Notes: generated by a model from the letters alone, not told the origin. A DNA stretch of 64,000 nt from Anagrus nilaparvatae (GCA_022575985.1 JAKSXM010000246.1:12604001-12668000), one strand, 5' to 3'; counted from the first letter of the stretch, positions 11,781 through 24,216 are shown. Translations and numbers: made by a program.

Positions 11781-11905
11781 AGGTGTAAATGTTTACTCAT
11801 TTTTGTACGTACTTTTATACGCATTTTTTTACTCATTTTTTCACTCATTTTTTTACGTATTTTTTTACTCATTTTTTTACGTATTTTTGTACGCATTCAT
11901 TTCGT
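11781..11905. repeat. Subterminal 12-mer array, left end of the foldback element
   Basis: Degenerate tandem copies of TTTTTTTACTCA / TTTTTTTACGTA / TTTTTGTACGCA sit just inside the terminus. The reverse complement array lies at about 16655-16770. Subterminal arrays like this are known transposase-binding sites in foldback and Mutator-like elements; that role here is inferred. Confidence 0.6.
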
Positions 11906-14900
11906 CACGCATTATTTTATTAAAAATCTAATTACTTTTATTTTAAAAAGTAATTAAGAATGTAATTGTGCCATAATTATTAAAATTTTGGTTATCAAGA
12001 TAAATTTACAATTTTTAAAGCATCCTTAAAACTTTTCAGGACTTGTAAATTTTTTTTTCACCAACTTTTCTTTTCTTTTTTTTTTAAGTTCTAAAACCTT
12101 TCACTGGAGAAATTTTGTTCTTAATTTTAAAGTTTTTTAAAAATTATGTAAAATAACTTATTATTATTATAAAAAATTTTGGGTATCAAGGAATTGGGTC
12201 AAATAAGGAGTACAATTAAATTAATAAAAAACAACCATTTTTTATTAAAAAAAATCAATACAATTTTATGTCTTGATGCAATTCCAAATATTTTTTGTTA
12301 ATTTTTGCTAGCAAAAATAAATATAATCAAACTAACAAATCAAATTAATGGCCTTCAAGAAAGCACATACATTAAGACATCTCAGCTTTGATCATTTACA
12401 GTTGATAGGTTGAGTTTTGTCCAAACTCCTTCAAACCTGTAAATCACAGAAAAAATTTATTCAAAGTTCTACACTGAAAAAAAAATGAAAATAATCTTAT
12501 TAATATTTTTCTTGCCGATTCAAAAATAAGTTTTATTTTGTCTCACAAAGATAAATTATGTGCAGCATTACCCGTAAAATTTAAGAATTTATGCGCTGTA
12601 TCGGACATTTTTTACTTTTACAGCCCAAGATTTATGGGATGCTGCAGCTGAATATACGAATACGAAATCTGTTTGCGCCAAAAATGCACCAGTTGCCCAC
12701 AATAGGAATTTCGTGGTTATCTTTACTGGCTTTTTTAAACATTTTTATCTGCTAATTTTGTTTTTTGGGTTCCTTAACCCTATTATGGTATCTGATTTTA
12801 TTAAAAATTCTTTGCTTGTACAACCAAAAAAAGACTAAGAAACCAAAATAATTAACCTTCGGTTTTTTTTGCGACTGAACCGTTTTGGGTAAAAATAGGT
12901 TCCATACTGGAGTTTAAAGACTCAAAATACATAAAAAACGTAACAGATAATTAAACGCCAGCAAAGAATAATATCAAAATTCCTATTGCGGGCAACGACA
13001 CCATGTTGGGTAAAAACAGATTTCAAAATCATAAAACCGGAAATCAATCAATCAATCAATTTTGAAGATAGTAAAAAAGATTAATTAAACTTGGAAAAAG
13101 TACTTGTTTAAAATTATCTTAATAAAAATAATCAATATGAACATTTTGCACAATTTTTACAGCATTCTAAAGAATATTTCAAGTCCAATGGCAGCATTCA
13201 GCATTTTTTAACCAAAGGCTTTATCGAACTCAGTTTCGGAAAGAACTTATATTGCTCATAAAAAATTTACAAATTATAAGAAGGCATTAAAACTTTGCAA
13301 GTAGCTTATATTTACCATGGTCAGCAAGATTCAACAATGATATAGCATATTATACAGCGAGTATATATTTCTCAATACCAGGTTGAATTAAAAGTTTTCA
13401 AAGCGCTTGAGTTTTTAAATCCAACCTAAGATATAGAAAAGTATCTTTTCTTTTCCTAACTTGCTGTGTTATTGTTGCATCTTACTCACAATAGTTTATA
13501 TAAACTTCCTGAACATTTTAAAGCCTGCTTATTATTTGTAAGTTTTTATACCAATATTGGATGCAGACTTTGCACATAAAAAAAGCTAGGGGCTGCCATT
13601 GGAATAATTGATATAGATATCAATTATCCTACTTGTTTTGATTTTTAATAATTACATTTTTTTTACTTGCCTTTGTCACTTCCTAATATCAAATTGGTCT
13701 TCAGAATGAAGAAATAAACATTAGACATCCTTGGAATCTTGATGCCAATGACTCGAGCACGAATGGGTCTCTTGGGATGCTTACGTACCTAAAAAAAATA
13801 TTCAAATATTTTCACAGCAAAGTGCATAACATTATATTTATAAAAATTAATTAATTGCATTACCTATTATACTTTTTTTGGAAAATATGAGCTGCTGTAT
13901 ATTGCAAATTGCTGCTACACTAGATCCATATAACCTGTAAAAAAAAATAAACATTTCAAAAAGAATCAAGTTCTTGTATCAAACTAATTTATTTTTTAAT
14001 TATGACATGAGTACTTATCTGACTTTAATTATGATGTTTTATAACTCCGTAAACTCTTTTCCATCTAATATTTTCAATATTTAAGTACTGACAATTGTTG
14101 TTGCGGTTGCCATAACCTGCCGGCCGCCATATGTGCATAAATTGCATGATACATGCCATGTGACTTTGGCGGGTAAACAACAACAAAAATTGTCAAAAGA
14201 ATTAAAAATCATGGTTTAAAAATACATAGAAAAGAATTTACGGAATTATTAAACATCATAAAAAATCAGATAAGTAATAAAAATAATTAAATTAAATTAG
14301 TTTAATACAAGAACTTGATTCTTTTTGAAATGTTTATTTTTTTTTATAGGTTATATGGTAATAGTCTATTAGCAATCTGCAATAATATACAGCAGCTCAT
14401 ATTTAAAAAAAAAAGTTTAACAGGTAATGCAATTAATTAATTTTTAAAAATATAATGTTATGCACTTTGCTGTGAAAATATTTGAATATTTTTTTTAGGT
14501 ACGTAAGCATCCCATGAGACCCATTCTTGCTCGAGTCTTTGGCATCAAGATTCCAAGTATGTCTTATGTTTATTTATTCATTTTGGAGACCTATTTTATA
14601 TTAGGAAGTGACAAAGGCAAGTAAAAAAATTTTAATTATTAAAAATCAAATTAGTAAGATAATTGATATCGATATCAATGATTCCAATGACAGCCCCTAG
14701 CTTTTTTTATGTTCAAATTAAGTCTGCATCCAATATTGGTATAAAAACTTACAAATAATAAGCAGGCTTTAAAATGTTCAGGAAGCTTATATAAACTATT
14801 GTGAGTAAGATGCAACAATAACACAGCAAGTTAGGAAATGAAAAGATACTTTTCTGTATCTTAGGTTGGATTTAAAAACTCAAGCGCTTTGAAAATTTTT

Positions 14901-15619
14901 AATTCAACCTGGTATTGAGAAATATATACTCGCTGTATAAATTTGCTATATTATTGTTGAATCCTGCTGACAATGGTAAATATAAGCTACTTGCAAAGTT
15001 TAAATGCCTTCTAATAATGTGTAAAATTTTTATGAACAATATAAGTTCTTTCAGAAACTGAGTTCGATAAAGACTTTGGTTAAAAAATGCTGAATGCTGC
15101 CATTGGACTTGAAACATTTTTTAGAATGCTGTAAAAATTGTGCAAAATGTTCATATTAATTATTTTTATTAAGATAATTGAACTAGTACTTTTTGCAAGT
15201 TTAATTAATCTTTTTTACTATCTTCAAAATCGAAGAGTTAAAAAAAGTTTTGATATTGCGTTAAACAAGTACTTGCTTTGTATATCCTCTCCTTCGCAAT
15301 GATGAATTCTGCTTGCTATAGTTAACATGAACATCTTGAAAATTTTTTTTGGGCATTTGCAACAATATTTCATGTCCAATGGCAGCCTTCAGCTTTTTTT
15401 ATATGCAAAGTCTGCATCCAACTCTTTGGTTGTCGCCAAAATCGATGAAGTTTTTGACTAAACAATCTATAGATTCAAATTAAATTTTGCTGCATCCTTG
15501 TTGCCATGCGAAATCTAAAGATTTCCGCAAATTAATACTAGTATAATTTTGCAAAAAAAGGGTACTTCTTTATATAAACATGTTGCATGTTATAATTTGG
15601 ACTTAACACATTAAAAGTT

Positions 15620-16085
15620 CAGAGACATTGTCGTTACAAAAAAATCCACTAGCGGATTCCCGCTTAGTTGCACGTGAAATATAGCTAGCGGATTTTTTTT
15701 ATCTCGTTAAACGATTGCTAATTACTTAAAACGTATAAAGAAAATTAAAAAAAAATATCTATTTGTTCAACAAGGGAAAAAAAATAGGATTTGGCCTTCA
15801 ATGTAGTTGTATGCACGAGTGAGCGTTTCAGACAGTATTGAAAGTAAAATTTCCTACATTTTTTACCGTGTTCAACACATAGTTTTTCATTAAAAGCGAA
15901 AAAAAGATTGCCCGAAAGTAAGAAAGTAGATCTTTTTTGCAGCGTGTAATGAAAAAATATTTTTCAACTTTTTTGGGATGTGTTTGTATCGGTATAATGA
16001 GAAATTTTTTTTTTTAATTCTAAAAAAGAATTCCGCTTGCCACCAGCGGAATTCTGTTTGCCATTAATGGATTTTTTTTCAGTGT
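15620..16085. repeat. Inserted inverted-repeat piece in the right half of the foldback element
   Basis: This unmatched stretch contains ATCCACTAGCGGATTCCC near its start, the hairpin GAATTCCGCTTGCCACCAGC...GGAATTC near 16030-16055, and ends GGATTTTTTTTCAGTGTAG. The TACACTGAAAAAAA(ATCC) end recurs at 35115 and at 12475, and GAATTCCGTAAGCC-type pieces recur near 31640-31880. It is probably a small separate element family that interrupts the palindrome. Confidence 0.4.
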
Positions 16086-16781
16086 AGAACTTTGAATAAA
16101 TTTTTTCTGTGATTTACAGGTTTGAAGGAGTTTGGACAAAACTCAACCTATCAACTGTAAATGATCAAAGCTGAGATGTCTTAATGTATGTGCTTTCTTG
16201 AAGGCCATTAATTTGATTTGTTAGTTTGATTGTATTTATTTTTGCCAGCAAAAATTAACAAAAAATATTTGGAATTGCATCAAGACATAAAATTGTATTG
16301 ATTTTTTTTAATAAAAAATGGTTGTTTTTTATTAATTTAATTGTACTCCTTATATTGACCCAATTCCTTGATACCCAAAATTTTTTATAATAATAATAAT
16401 AGTTATTTTACATAATTTTTAAAAAACTTTAAAATTAAGAACAAAATTTCTCCAGTGAAAGGTTTTAGAACTTAAAAAAAAAAGAAAAGAAAAGTTGGTG
16501 AAAAAAAATTTTACAAGTCCTGAAAAGTTTTAAGGATGCTTTAAAAATTGTAAATTTATCTTGATAACCAAAATTTTAATAATTATGGCACAATTACATT
16601 CTTAATTACTTTTTAAAATAAAAGTAATTAGATTTTTAATAAAATAATGCGTAACGAAATGAATGCGTACAAAAATACGTAAAAAAATGATAAAAAAAAT
16701 ACGTAAAAAAATGAGTGAAAAAATGAGTAAAAAAATGCGTATAAAAGTACATACAAAAATAAGTAAACATTTACACCTGTG

Positions 16782-18206
16782 AATAAATGCTCGTAAATGC
16801 TCTGATTTTTATAAAAAATACGTAGAAACACTTTAAAATTAGAAAAAAATCTTTATTTTAATATTAAAAATGTATAAAAATTATATTCTAACACTTGTTT
16901 CATTAAATTTATGTCGTTTTTACTTTTAAATACACAAATAATGAAACAGGTAAACGACCCCTAATAAAGTCGCGCGCAAACTGAACATATACAGCAGGTT
17001 GCTTACATAAGGCGCCTATTTTGTTTCCTTGAGTTTTAAAAACATTATATTATCAACTATTATCTTTCGTTAATTAAAATTAAAAAGCAAATTTTAATAA
17101 ATAAAAGTTTAAAATACATGATTATACAAGAGTGTAGTTCATCTGTTGTTTACTATATTTTATTCTTATTATAGGTATTTTATATTAAAAAAACAAGAAA
17201 AAAGAAGTGAAAAGGGAGTTAAGAAATAGGTATAGTTATAATTCTATTAAAACGCGCACGATTTTAACTTAGTTTTAGCGATTTTCAAATTATCGAAAAT
17301 TAATTCGATCAAAATGATACTATTATCAAAAATAGAATTTGCATTATCGAAATTACCTTACCTTGCACACTTGTAATAAATGTAAAATATTAATTATCCA
17401 TCAATAAATTTGATATTTTTTTAATTAGCATAATAAAATATAGGATTTCCCTGATCAAATGCAACAATATTTAACTCCAAATATTAATTTTAAAGTATAT
17501 TTTTCAACAAATAAAGATACAGCTAGGTATAAGAAAGTGACTTCTGATCGAAAACCGGCTCCTATACGGTAAATAATTAAAAAATACACACCAAACTTAC
17601 AGTTTTTATTTTATTATAAACTATAAAATCAATTATAAATTTCACATAATTTTTCGTGCAATTACATCTACAAATAATTGTCATACAAATATTCAGATAG
17701 AACTTCATTCAAACGTAATAAAAAACTTCACCCAAATAAAATTAAATAATTAAACATAAATCATAATTATGAGAAACAGATTAAATCAAAATTTTTCCAA
17801 CTGTTTGATTGAAATCTTTATACCATTAAAAAAAGGTATTCAATTTTTAGATTTTTCTTTGTGATCTTTGAAATTCTGTATATTTAAACCATCATTATTT
17901 GGTATTTTTAATTTTCTAGAAATAGATTTCTGGTTTCTAAAACTGAACTTTATAAAAAATTAATATACTCCAGTAAAAAAATTAATACAAGAGCAACAGA
18001 ATTTTTGGTATCTGGTGGTTTTCAAGGCAGATTCTGGTAAGAATTTCTTACACCAGCTTTTTTCAGGCTAATTTTAGAAATGCTGTTTGCAAAAATAAAA
18101 TAAACAACAATGAAATTCAATTATTTGACATGACAAAAAATTAAACTACAGTACTAAAAAATTTTTTAAAGAATTTAATTTTTTAGCAGAATTTTAAAAT
18201 TTTAAA
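16782..18206. other. AT-rich region downstream of the F-box gene
   Basis: It holds the 3' flank of the minus-strand F-box gene. A 35-codon stop-free stretch on the minus strand near 17855-17960 was seen, but without start or splice support. No RNA gene or strong inverted repeat was found. Confidence 0.35.
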
Positions 18207-19675
18207 TTAAATTAAGAAAAAGGTCTTAGATATTGATATTAAATCCAATTCGTTATTATAATTCTCATAAGCATCATTCCATGCTCTGTCACCAATGTTT
18301 ATTTGTAAAATATGTTTATCATTTCGTTTAATTTTTGCATCATTTATTTTTTTAAAAAATGGATAATTTAATTCTCGATCAATATTAATATCAACCCTTT
18401 CTAATTTTGATAATTTACTTATCAAAAACATTAATTTTTTATTATTTTCATAACTCATACGTATTTTTAAAAGTTTTAAATTTTTAAATAACAAAATATA
18501 TTTTAAACCTGTTTCAGCACCCAGAAAACAATTTATTATGTCTAATTCTTTCATACTTTCAGCATTGTTTTTTGTTAGAGCCCTTATGAAACCACCAACA
18601 AATATGGGAAAACAAGTAAATGAAAATGATTCAACATTTTTGAAGGCAACAAAACTTTTTTCAAATTCTTCAGTTAAATTATAGTTGAATACAAAAAAGA
18701 AAGATATTTTTTTAAGATTTTTACATTTTGCTAAATTCTTTATGATTAATACATTGGATAAATCTTCAATCCAGCATTTAAGAGTAGTTAAAATTTCAAA
18801 ATTCGGTAAAAAATTTGAAACTTCTTCATCCACTTTAATACTTAATTCCTGAATAGGACATTTTTGTATTTTATTCCAAAAATTTGATTTTAAATTATTA
18901 TTTGCCTTCTTTCGTTGTAATAAATTTAGTTTACTTAAATTTTTTTGTCTGGAAAGTAACATAGTTAACTCATTTATACATGCATCACTGTGAGTATCTA
19001 AATAAAATTCATGAATATTTTCACAATTGCTGTCATTTAATCCAGATATTATGTTATTAGAACAACTCATACCGATGTTAATTTTAAGTGCTTTTAAATT
19101 TTTTAATTTTGAAAAAAAATCATAAAGGTTAGGTTCTGATTGAAAGTGACAAACTAAGTGTAGTTCAGTTATTAAATTAGGATTCAAATTTGATAAAACA
19201 TGTCCATTGTTGAGAAACATGTTAGTTAAATAAACATTAGATATTTTTTGATTATTTTTAAATAATAATTCAACATTCTTTTCATCACTTAAATCACAAT
19301 CATCTAATTTAATGTTTGTTATATTTTGAGAATTATTTATAAGTTCTTGGAATATAACTGAGTAATCAATATCTAAAGTGTTGATCATAGTTAAGCTTGT
19401 TAAATAACGGCCACATCTTTTGATGATTTGAATAAGATGATTTAATTTCTCAGAACATTTGTTTTCGTCCATCGTTTTAACATCGATTGTAAGACTTGTG
19501 ACATTGCTCCATGAACGTTTTCCAATATCTTCCCATTTTTTACAGACTGATTCAATCTTTAATTTTTCCTCAACAGTTAAATATTCAAAAATATTAATCA
19601 GACAGTCATCGATAAGATTATAGATATTAACTTCAGAAGATATACTATATACTTCTCTTTTAAATTTTTTTGTTT
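18207..19675 (-). CDS. F-box/leucine-rich-repeat protein, last exon (5' exon not found)
   Basis: An open reading frame runs from a 3' splice site (TTATTTTTAG) at 19675 to a stop at 18207, about 489 codons. Residues 20-47 of this exon read LIDDCLINIFEYL followed by VEEKLKIESVCKKW, the classic F-box pattern. The first in-frame ATG (19472) lies after the F-box, so the true start must be in an upstream exon. The rest is a series of degenerate leucine-rich repeats, with recurring L-x2-L and N-L-x2-L pieces. F-box/LRR proteins join SKP1-cullin ubiquitin ligases and choose substrates through the repeats. The segment directly upstream (19750-21700) is repetitive DNA, so the first intron is either very long or the gene is truncated. 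Confidence 0.75.
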
Positions 19676-19754
19676 CTAAAAATAATGTAAAGAAATAAAA
19701 TAATTAGAAATAAAATAATATTATTTTAGCTTTTACGGCGAAACTCGTTAGATT

Positions 19755-20105
19755 TACTTTATGATAGTTTTTGTGTCTACTTTACAAGGTCGTTTCGACA
19801 CCAGCACATAATCATTTTTTCTTCCTAGCGGGCCGAAAACACTTTTTTCGCCCCGCAACGAAATCGAAAAAAACGCGTTTTCACCCCACTGAGAAAGAAA
19901 AATTTCGTTTTGTCCATGGGAACAAAAAAAAAATACCCCAGATCGCAGTTTACCATCCTCGGCTTCGCCTCGGATGCTAATTAACGTGCGATCTGGGCCA
20001 TTCTTTTTTTTTGCTCCCTTGGTTAAAAATGTACTATTTGTTCTTAGCGGGTCGAAATAGCTATTTTTTATACAAGGGACAAAAAATTGGTTTTGACTTT
20101 GCATG
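19755..20105. repeat. Dispersed repeat with ATCTGGGCCATTCTT end
   Basis: It contains 'cgccccgcaacgaaatcgaaaaaaacgcg', 'actgagaaagaaaaatttcg' and 'ccccagatcgcagtttaccat...gatctgggccattctttt'. A diverged direct copy lies at 21430-21675 and a third piece at 22925-23060. The inner part (19937-20008) is an imperfect inverted repeat around 'ctcggcttcgcctcgg'. It is not coding. Confidence 0.55.
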
Positions 20106-20358
20106 CACGCATAAATTTATAAGACAGAAATAGTGGCATTAAATAAAACCAGAAAAAGTGACCGCGCATACTCCAGTTTTTGTGGATTCTATGCCAGAAT
20201 TTCAGGCATAAAAACCACGTGACTGTTTAAAATGTTGAACGTCACGTGGTATATATGCCTGAAATTCTGGCATAGAATCCACAAAAAGCGGAGTATGCGC
20301 GGTCGCTTTTTCTAGTTTTATTTAATGCCACTATTTCTGTCTTATAAATTTCTGCGTG
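20106..20358. repeat. 253-bp near-perfect palindrome
   Basis: Arms 20106-20222 and 20243-20358 are reverse complements with few mismatches, for example TGGATTCTATGCCAGAATTT facing AAATTCTGGCATAGAATCCA. The centre CCACGTGAC...GTCACGTGG sits around position 20232. Palindromes of this size are typical of MITEs. Terminal target duplications could not be identified because neighbouring repeats abut it. Confidence 0.75.
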
Positions 20359-20418
20359 TGTAGTTGTAAGCAGACAGCATGCAAAAGTCGAACCCCATAT
20401 TTTTTCCCGTGATTTAGT

Positions 20419-21380
20419 CCATCAACGCCTAATCGACACATTCAAGCCATTTGAATTTTTTTTAATGAAAAAATCGATATTTTGAGCTAAAAATGTTACC
20501 TAGTAGGTAATCGGGGCTGCTCTTTTCATTTCCGAAGTCCGTTTTAACGTGCAACCCCTAGAAAATGTTATATCATCCCCTGAAAGTGGGGTAATTTTTT
20601 TATAATTTATAGACGTTATTTAAATTAATATAATGGGCACAAAAAATATTTCATGGCATTAAAAACTTAATATGGGACTATCAGGAACATAAAAAAAATG
20701 AATTTATGCCAATTTTTTATCTTTAACCCCTTGAATGGAGTAAGGGGTGGATTTGTAGCATAAAAGAAAAAATGAATATTTTGGGCTAAAATTGTCATCC
20801 AGTAGGTATTTTTGCCCACTATTTTCATTTCTGAAGTCGGTTTTTACATACGACCCCTAGAAAATAAGATATCATCCCTTTAAAGATAAGGTAAATATTA
20901 CATTATTTTTTCGATGCAAAAAGGGGTGATACCTTATTTTCTAGGGGTCGTATGTAAAAACCGACTTCAGAAATGAAAATAGTGGGCAAAAATACCTGCT
21001 GGATGACAATTTTAGCCCAAAATATTCATTTTTTCTTTTATGCTACAAATCCACCCCTTACTCCATTCAAGGGGTTGAAGATAAAAAATTGGCATAAATT
21101 CATTTTTTTTGTTCCTGATAGTCGCATATTAAGTTTTTAATGTCATGAAATATTTTTTGTGCCCATTATATTAATTTAAATAACGTCTATAAATTATAAA
21201 AAAATTATCCCACTTTTAGGGGATGATATAACATTTTCTAGGGGTTGCACGTTAAAACGGACTTCGGAAATGAAAAGAACAGCCCCGATTACCTACTAGG
21301 TAACATTTTTAGCTCAAAATATCGATTTTTTCATTAAAAAAAATTCAAATGGCTTGAATGTGTCGATTAGGTGTTAATGG
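20419..21380. repeat. 962-bp palindrome of CTAGTAGGTA units
   Basis: Two arms of about 460 bp meet around position 20900: CCATCAACGCCTAATCGACA on the left faces TGTCGATTAGGTGTTAATGG on the right. Each arm holds two diverged units with the pattern 'gctaaaa-tgt-a-c-agtaggta...cgaagtc-gtttt-ac-t--gacccctag'. The same units occur inside the hAT-like element at 9120-9650, so the two are related. It has no coding capacity. Confidence 0.8.
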
Positions 21381-21429
21381 GTTAAAACATAGTTTTACAT
21401 AAATGGACAAAAAATCCGTTTCCCTATGG

Positions 21430-21675
21430 TAGAAATAGGCTTTTTTGCCCTAGATATTTAAACATCTTTTTCGCCCCTTGGCGCGATCGAAAAAACATGC
21501 ATTCCACTCACCGAGAAAGAAAAATTGTATATTTACCGTGGATGCAAAAAAAGAATACCCTAGATCAAAATTTCATCTGAGGTATTATTATTTTGCTCCC
21601 ATGGATAAATTGCCATTTTTTTTCTCAGCGGGGGGAAAACACGCTTTTTTAGATCACATTGCGGGGTGAGATTTA
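21430..21675. repeat. Diverged second copy of the 19755-20105 repeat
   Basis: 'cgccccttggcgcgatcgaaaaaacatgc', 'tcaccgagaaagaaaaattg', 'ataccctagatcaaaatttcatc' and 'agcggggggaaaacacgc' appear in the same order as in the 19755-20105 copy. Together the copies flank the two palindromes at 20106-21380 as direct repeats, which suggests a single composite insertion. Confidence 0.5.
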
Positions 21676-22465
21676 TGATAATTGTTTCTTCTAAACATTT
21701 CTTAATATAGCTGGCATAAATTATATGATTTAATTATGTCTTTAAGGTGTATATAAATAATCACGCCATAGGGAGAACGTTACACGGATCGCACTGGATT
21801 CAACCGAATTTAGCATTGGCGTCCGGGAAAATTACGAGCATATACTGCAGCATTATTAGCATATATTGTAGATTTACCTTAGAAACCGATAGAAAAAAAC
21901 AAAAATAAGAACGCATGGCGGCGATATATCCTTTACAGCAGCAGACTATATTCACATAAATCAAATAATATTTTGTTCTAATGAATTAAATATTTACTTT
22001 ATAATTATTATTAATATCGACTTTTAATCCGGCGTAGAAAAGGCTTAACATAATATAGTCCAAATCCTATAATATACACAAACTACAGATGGTTGTTGCT
22101 AATGTCTATTTATATAGCTTTAATCATTAAAACTCTAACGAGTTTCTTATGTTTCTAACGTTTCTATGAACAATTTTACACCGTCGTGATTAACTTGCCC
22201 AAATAGTTAACTTTACCACGAGTAAATTAACAAAGACCCGTTTAAACCGACAATTGTAAAAATTTGTAGAACAACTAACCTCAAAAAGTTAATTTTTGTC
22301 AGAATTAAAGAAATCCGGTATTATTTTTTGAGGCTACGCTTGAGTAAGGTTATGTACTGTTAAATATATGTGCTCCTATTTCAAATTAATGATTACTTTA
22401 ATATAAATAATTTTAGTAACTGTTTAAAATTATTATGTGCAAAAGTTTTATTATACTATTTTAAG
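21676..22465. other. Intergenic stretch without recognised gene
   Basis: No exon with plausible splice sites was found. The part 21760-21860 is less AT-rich than its surroundings ('gagaacgttacacggatcgcactggattcaaccg') but shows no recognised feature. It could hide the missing first exon of the F-box gene, but no F-box upstream coding was identified. Confidence 0.3.
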
Positions 22466-22840
22466 GGGCCGGTAAGGTAGATCAGTTACCGAGATTAGTT
22501 TTTTTGAAATAATTAACTTTGTTATTAATATAAAAATTTGAATTTTATTTCATCCACTCCGTAATTAAATTCTGCGTCGATTAAGAAAAAAAATTTGTAA
22601 ATAGCTCAAAATTTACTAGGAAAAAAGTTGGATTTCCCGATTTTAATAGGCAATTTTAGAAAATCCAACTTTTTTCCTAGTAAATTTTGAGCTATCTAAT
22701 GAGTTATTTACAATTTTTTTTTTTATTGACGCAGAATTTAATTACGGAGTGGATGAAATAAAATTCAAATTTTTATATTAACAACAAAATTAATTATTTC
22801 AAAAAAACTAATGTCGGTAACTGTTCTACCTTACTAACCC
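22466..22840. mobile_element. Palindromic MITE, GGTAAGGTAGA termini (375 bp)
   Basis: GGGCCGGTAAGGTAGATCAG at the left faces CTGTTCTACCTTACTAACCC at the right. Inside these, long arms pair almost completely (for example ACTAGGAAAAAAGTTGGATT with AATCCAACTTTTTTCCTAGT) around a spacer near 22645. It is a non-coding hairpin element. No convincing target duplication is visible. Confidence 0.75.
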
Positions 22841-22924
22841 ATTATGCAAAATATTTGTTATCCGGCTCAATTTTTTATGTAATTAATATAAATTTAAAAT
22901 AGTATATTACGGTTCTAGGCCAGA

Positions 22925-23060
22925 AAAATAAAGAATGGCTCAAATCGTACGTAAATTACCTTCCGAGGCGAGATGGTAGACTGCGATTTGGGCCATTCTT
23001 TGTTTATGGCCGAGGATTGTACAAAATTTTTCTGCGACTGTGGCGAGAAAATACGTCTTT
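22925..23060. repeat. Third copy of the GGGCCATTCTT repeat end
   Basis: AAGAATGGCTCAAATCGTAC faces ACTGCGATTTGGGCCATTCT, with 'ccttccgaggcgagatgg' between. The GATTTGGGCCATTCTT part matches the end of the repeat at 19940-20010. It forms an imperfect hairpin. Confidence 0.5.
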
Positions 23061-23370
23061 GCCGGACGCGCAGCGTACTTCTTGGCCGCAGTACAGAAAA
23101 ATAATGATTTATAATTTTGAAATAACCGCCCCATATATATTTAACAGCATCTAGCCTTACCCAAGGGTAACCCCCAAAAATGCTTTAAAATTTAAGAAAC
23201 TCTGAACTTTTGTAGGTATAAAAGGATTATCAATTTGTTATAGATAATTTCTTTAATAAGGTTAAGAATAACCTAACAGATTTAATTGAATAAAAACTTT
23301 TATTTTAGCTCCATTTGAATAAAATAAAAAGTAAATCGTCATTGTCAATAAACAAATTTAGTCTATAGAC

Positions 23371-23680
23371 GCCAGCCATACTAATCACACCCAAAAATTA
23401 AAAAATTAAATTTCTTTTTCCGAGGATAAAAATATAGGTATTATTTATCGACTCGCTAAACATAAATCCGGGGTCCGTTTTGCGAATTTCGTGGTCAATT
23501 TTTTTTTATTAACAAATTATTGCAAAATTGGCCAATAATTTGTTAATAAAAAAAAATTGACTACTAAATTCGCAAAACGGACCCCGGATTCGTTTTCAGC
23601 AAGTCGATAAACATAAATAATACCTATTTTTATCCTCGGAAAAAAAAATTTAATTTTTGGGCGTGATTAGTATAAGTGGC
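23371..23680. repeat. Palindromic MITE, about 310 bp
   Basis: CATACTAATCACACCCAAAA at the left faces TTTTGGGCGTGATTAGTATA at the right. The inner arms pair around a centre near 23527 (CGGGGTCCGTTTTGCGAATT with AATTCGCAAAACGGACCCCG). Outside, the 12-mer ATCGTCATTGTC occurs at 23335-23346 and again at 23698-23709, a possible target duplication although the exact element edges are unclear. Confidence 0.7.
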
Positions 23681-24216
23681 GCGGCGCCTGTATTATTTAT
23701 CGTCATTGTCGATTTGCTCGTGGTTAATTTAATCTTTTGGGAAAGTTAAACGCCATGGTGTGAAACCACTCTATATTATAAAGCAAAAATGTTTGTTTTC
23801 TCACCTGGGCTCATATTTCTTAATTTATTGTTAATTTAATAAACACCTTAATAAAATTTATAAACACAATTTTAGAATTTGTTGATGTTTAACAAAACGA
23901 TATAGAACTATACGACACGTGCATGCGTATATATAGAGAAAGGAAAAGAACTCGATTCTCGATGATAACTGAGGAGGCTACAGCATGAGGGCGCTAAAAA
24001 AAATTGGGTAAATAATGGCGCATTTTTTAAATATTAAAATAAATTTTGTGAATGATATTTGTTTCCACCAAAAATTAAACATAAAAAATTATTATATACA
24101 AAAAAAATTTATTTAAAAAAAGTTAGTTAGAGATTTTAATTTTTATTCAAAAACTTAAAAAATTATTGCATATTTGAATTACTGAGAAATTTTTATTATA
24201 TTTTTTTTTTACTTAA
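23681..24216. other. Intergenic stretch
   Basis: Nothing recognised. It is AT-rich except for a short less AT-rich piece near 23900-24010. Confidence 0.35.

Larger units (their letters stand above)
11778..16781. mobile_element. Foldback transposon, 5.0 kb, long palindromic arms
   Basis: The outer arms of about 710 bp (11778-12490 and 16075-16781) are near-perfect reverse complements. They begin CACAGGTGTAAATGTTTAC on the left and end with its complement on the right. Next to each end is an array of degenerate 12-mers of the ACGTATTTTTTTACTCATTT kind. A second arm pair (about 13080-14110 and 14150-15210) folds around a centre near 14130. Between the pairs lie unmatched segments (12490-13080 and 15210-16075). 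No transposase is visible, and reading frames within it are by-products of the palindrome. No target duplication could be fixed. This is a foldback-type, non-autonomous DNA element; the superfamily is unknown. Confidence 0.8.

Noticed and set aside
11714..11957. Overlapping frames on both strands with Lys/Met or Phe/Ile repeats
   Set aside because: Translation of the subterminal 12-mer array; low complexity, not protein.
14899..15117. Minus-strand 72-codon frame in the foldback element
   Set aside because: It is an effect of the palindrome: the mirrored left arm carries the same reading with stops, and no start, family or continuation supports a gene.
11161..17580. Short inverted match (ACCGTATTGGAGCCAGTTTT near 11161 and its complement near 17550) outside the 5-kb foldback
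   Set aside because: Only about 25 bases align and the flanks differ, so a larger enclosing element is not supported.
17855..17960. Short stop-free minus-strand stretch downstream of the F-box gene
   Set aside because: Only about 35 codons, no start, no convincing splice site, and no recognisable family.
19754..20104. 116-codon minus-strand frame
   Set aside because: It is translation of a dispersed repeat whose other copies (21430-21675, 22925-23060) do not keep the frame.
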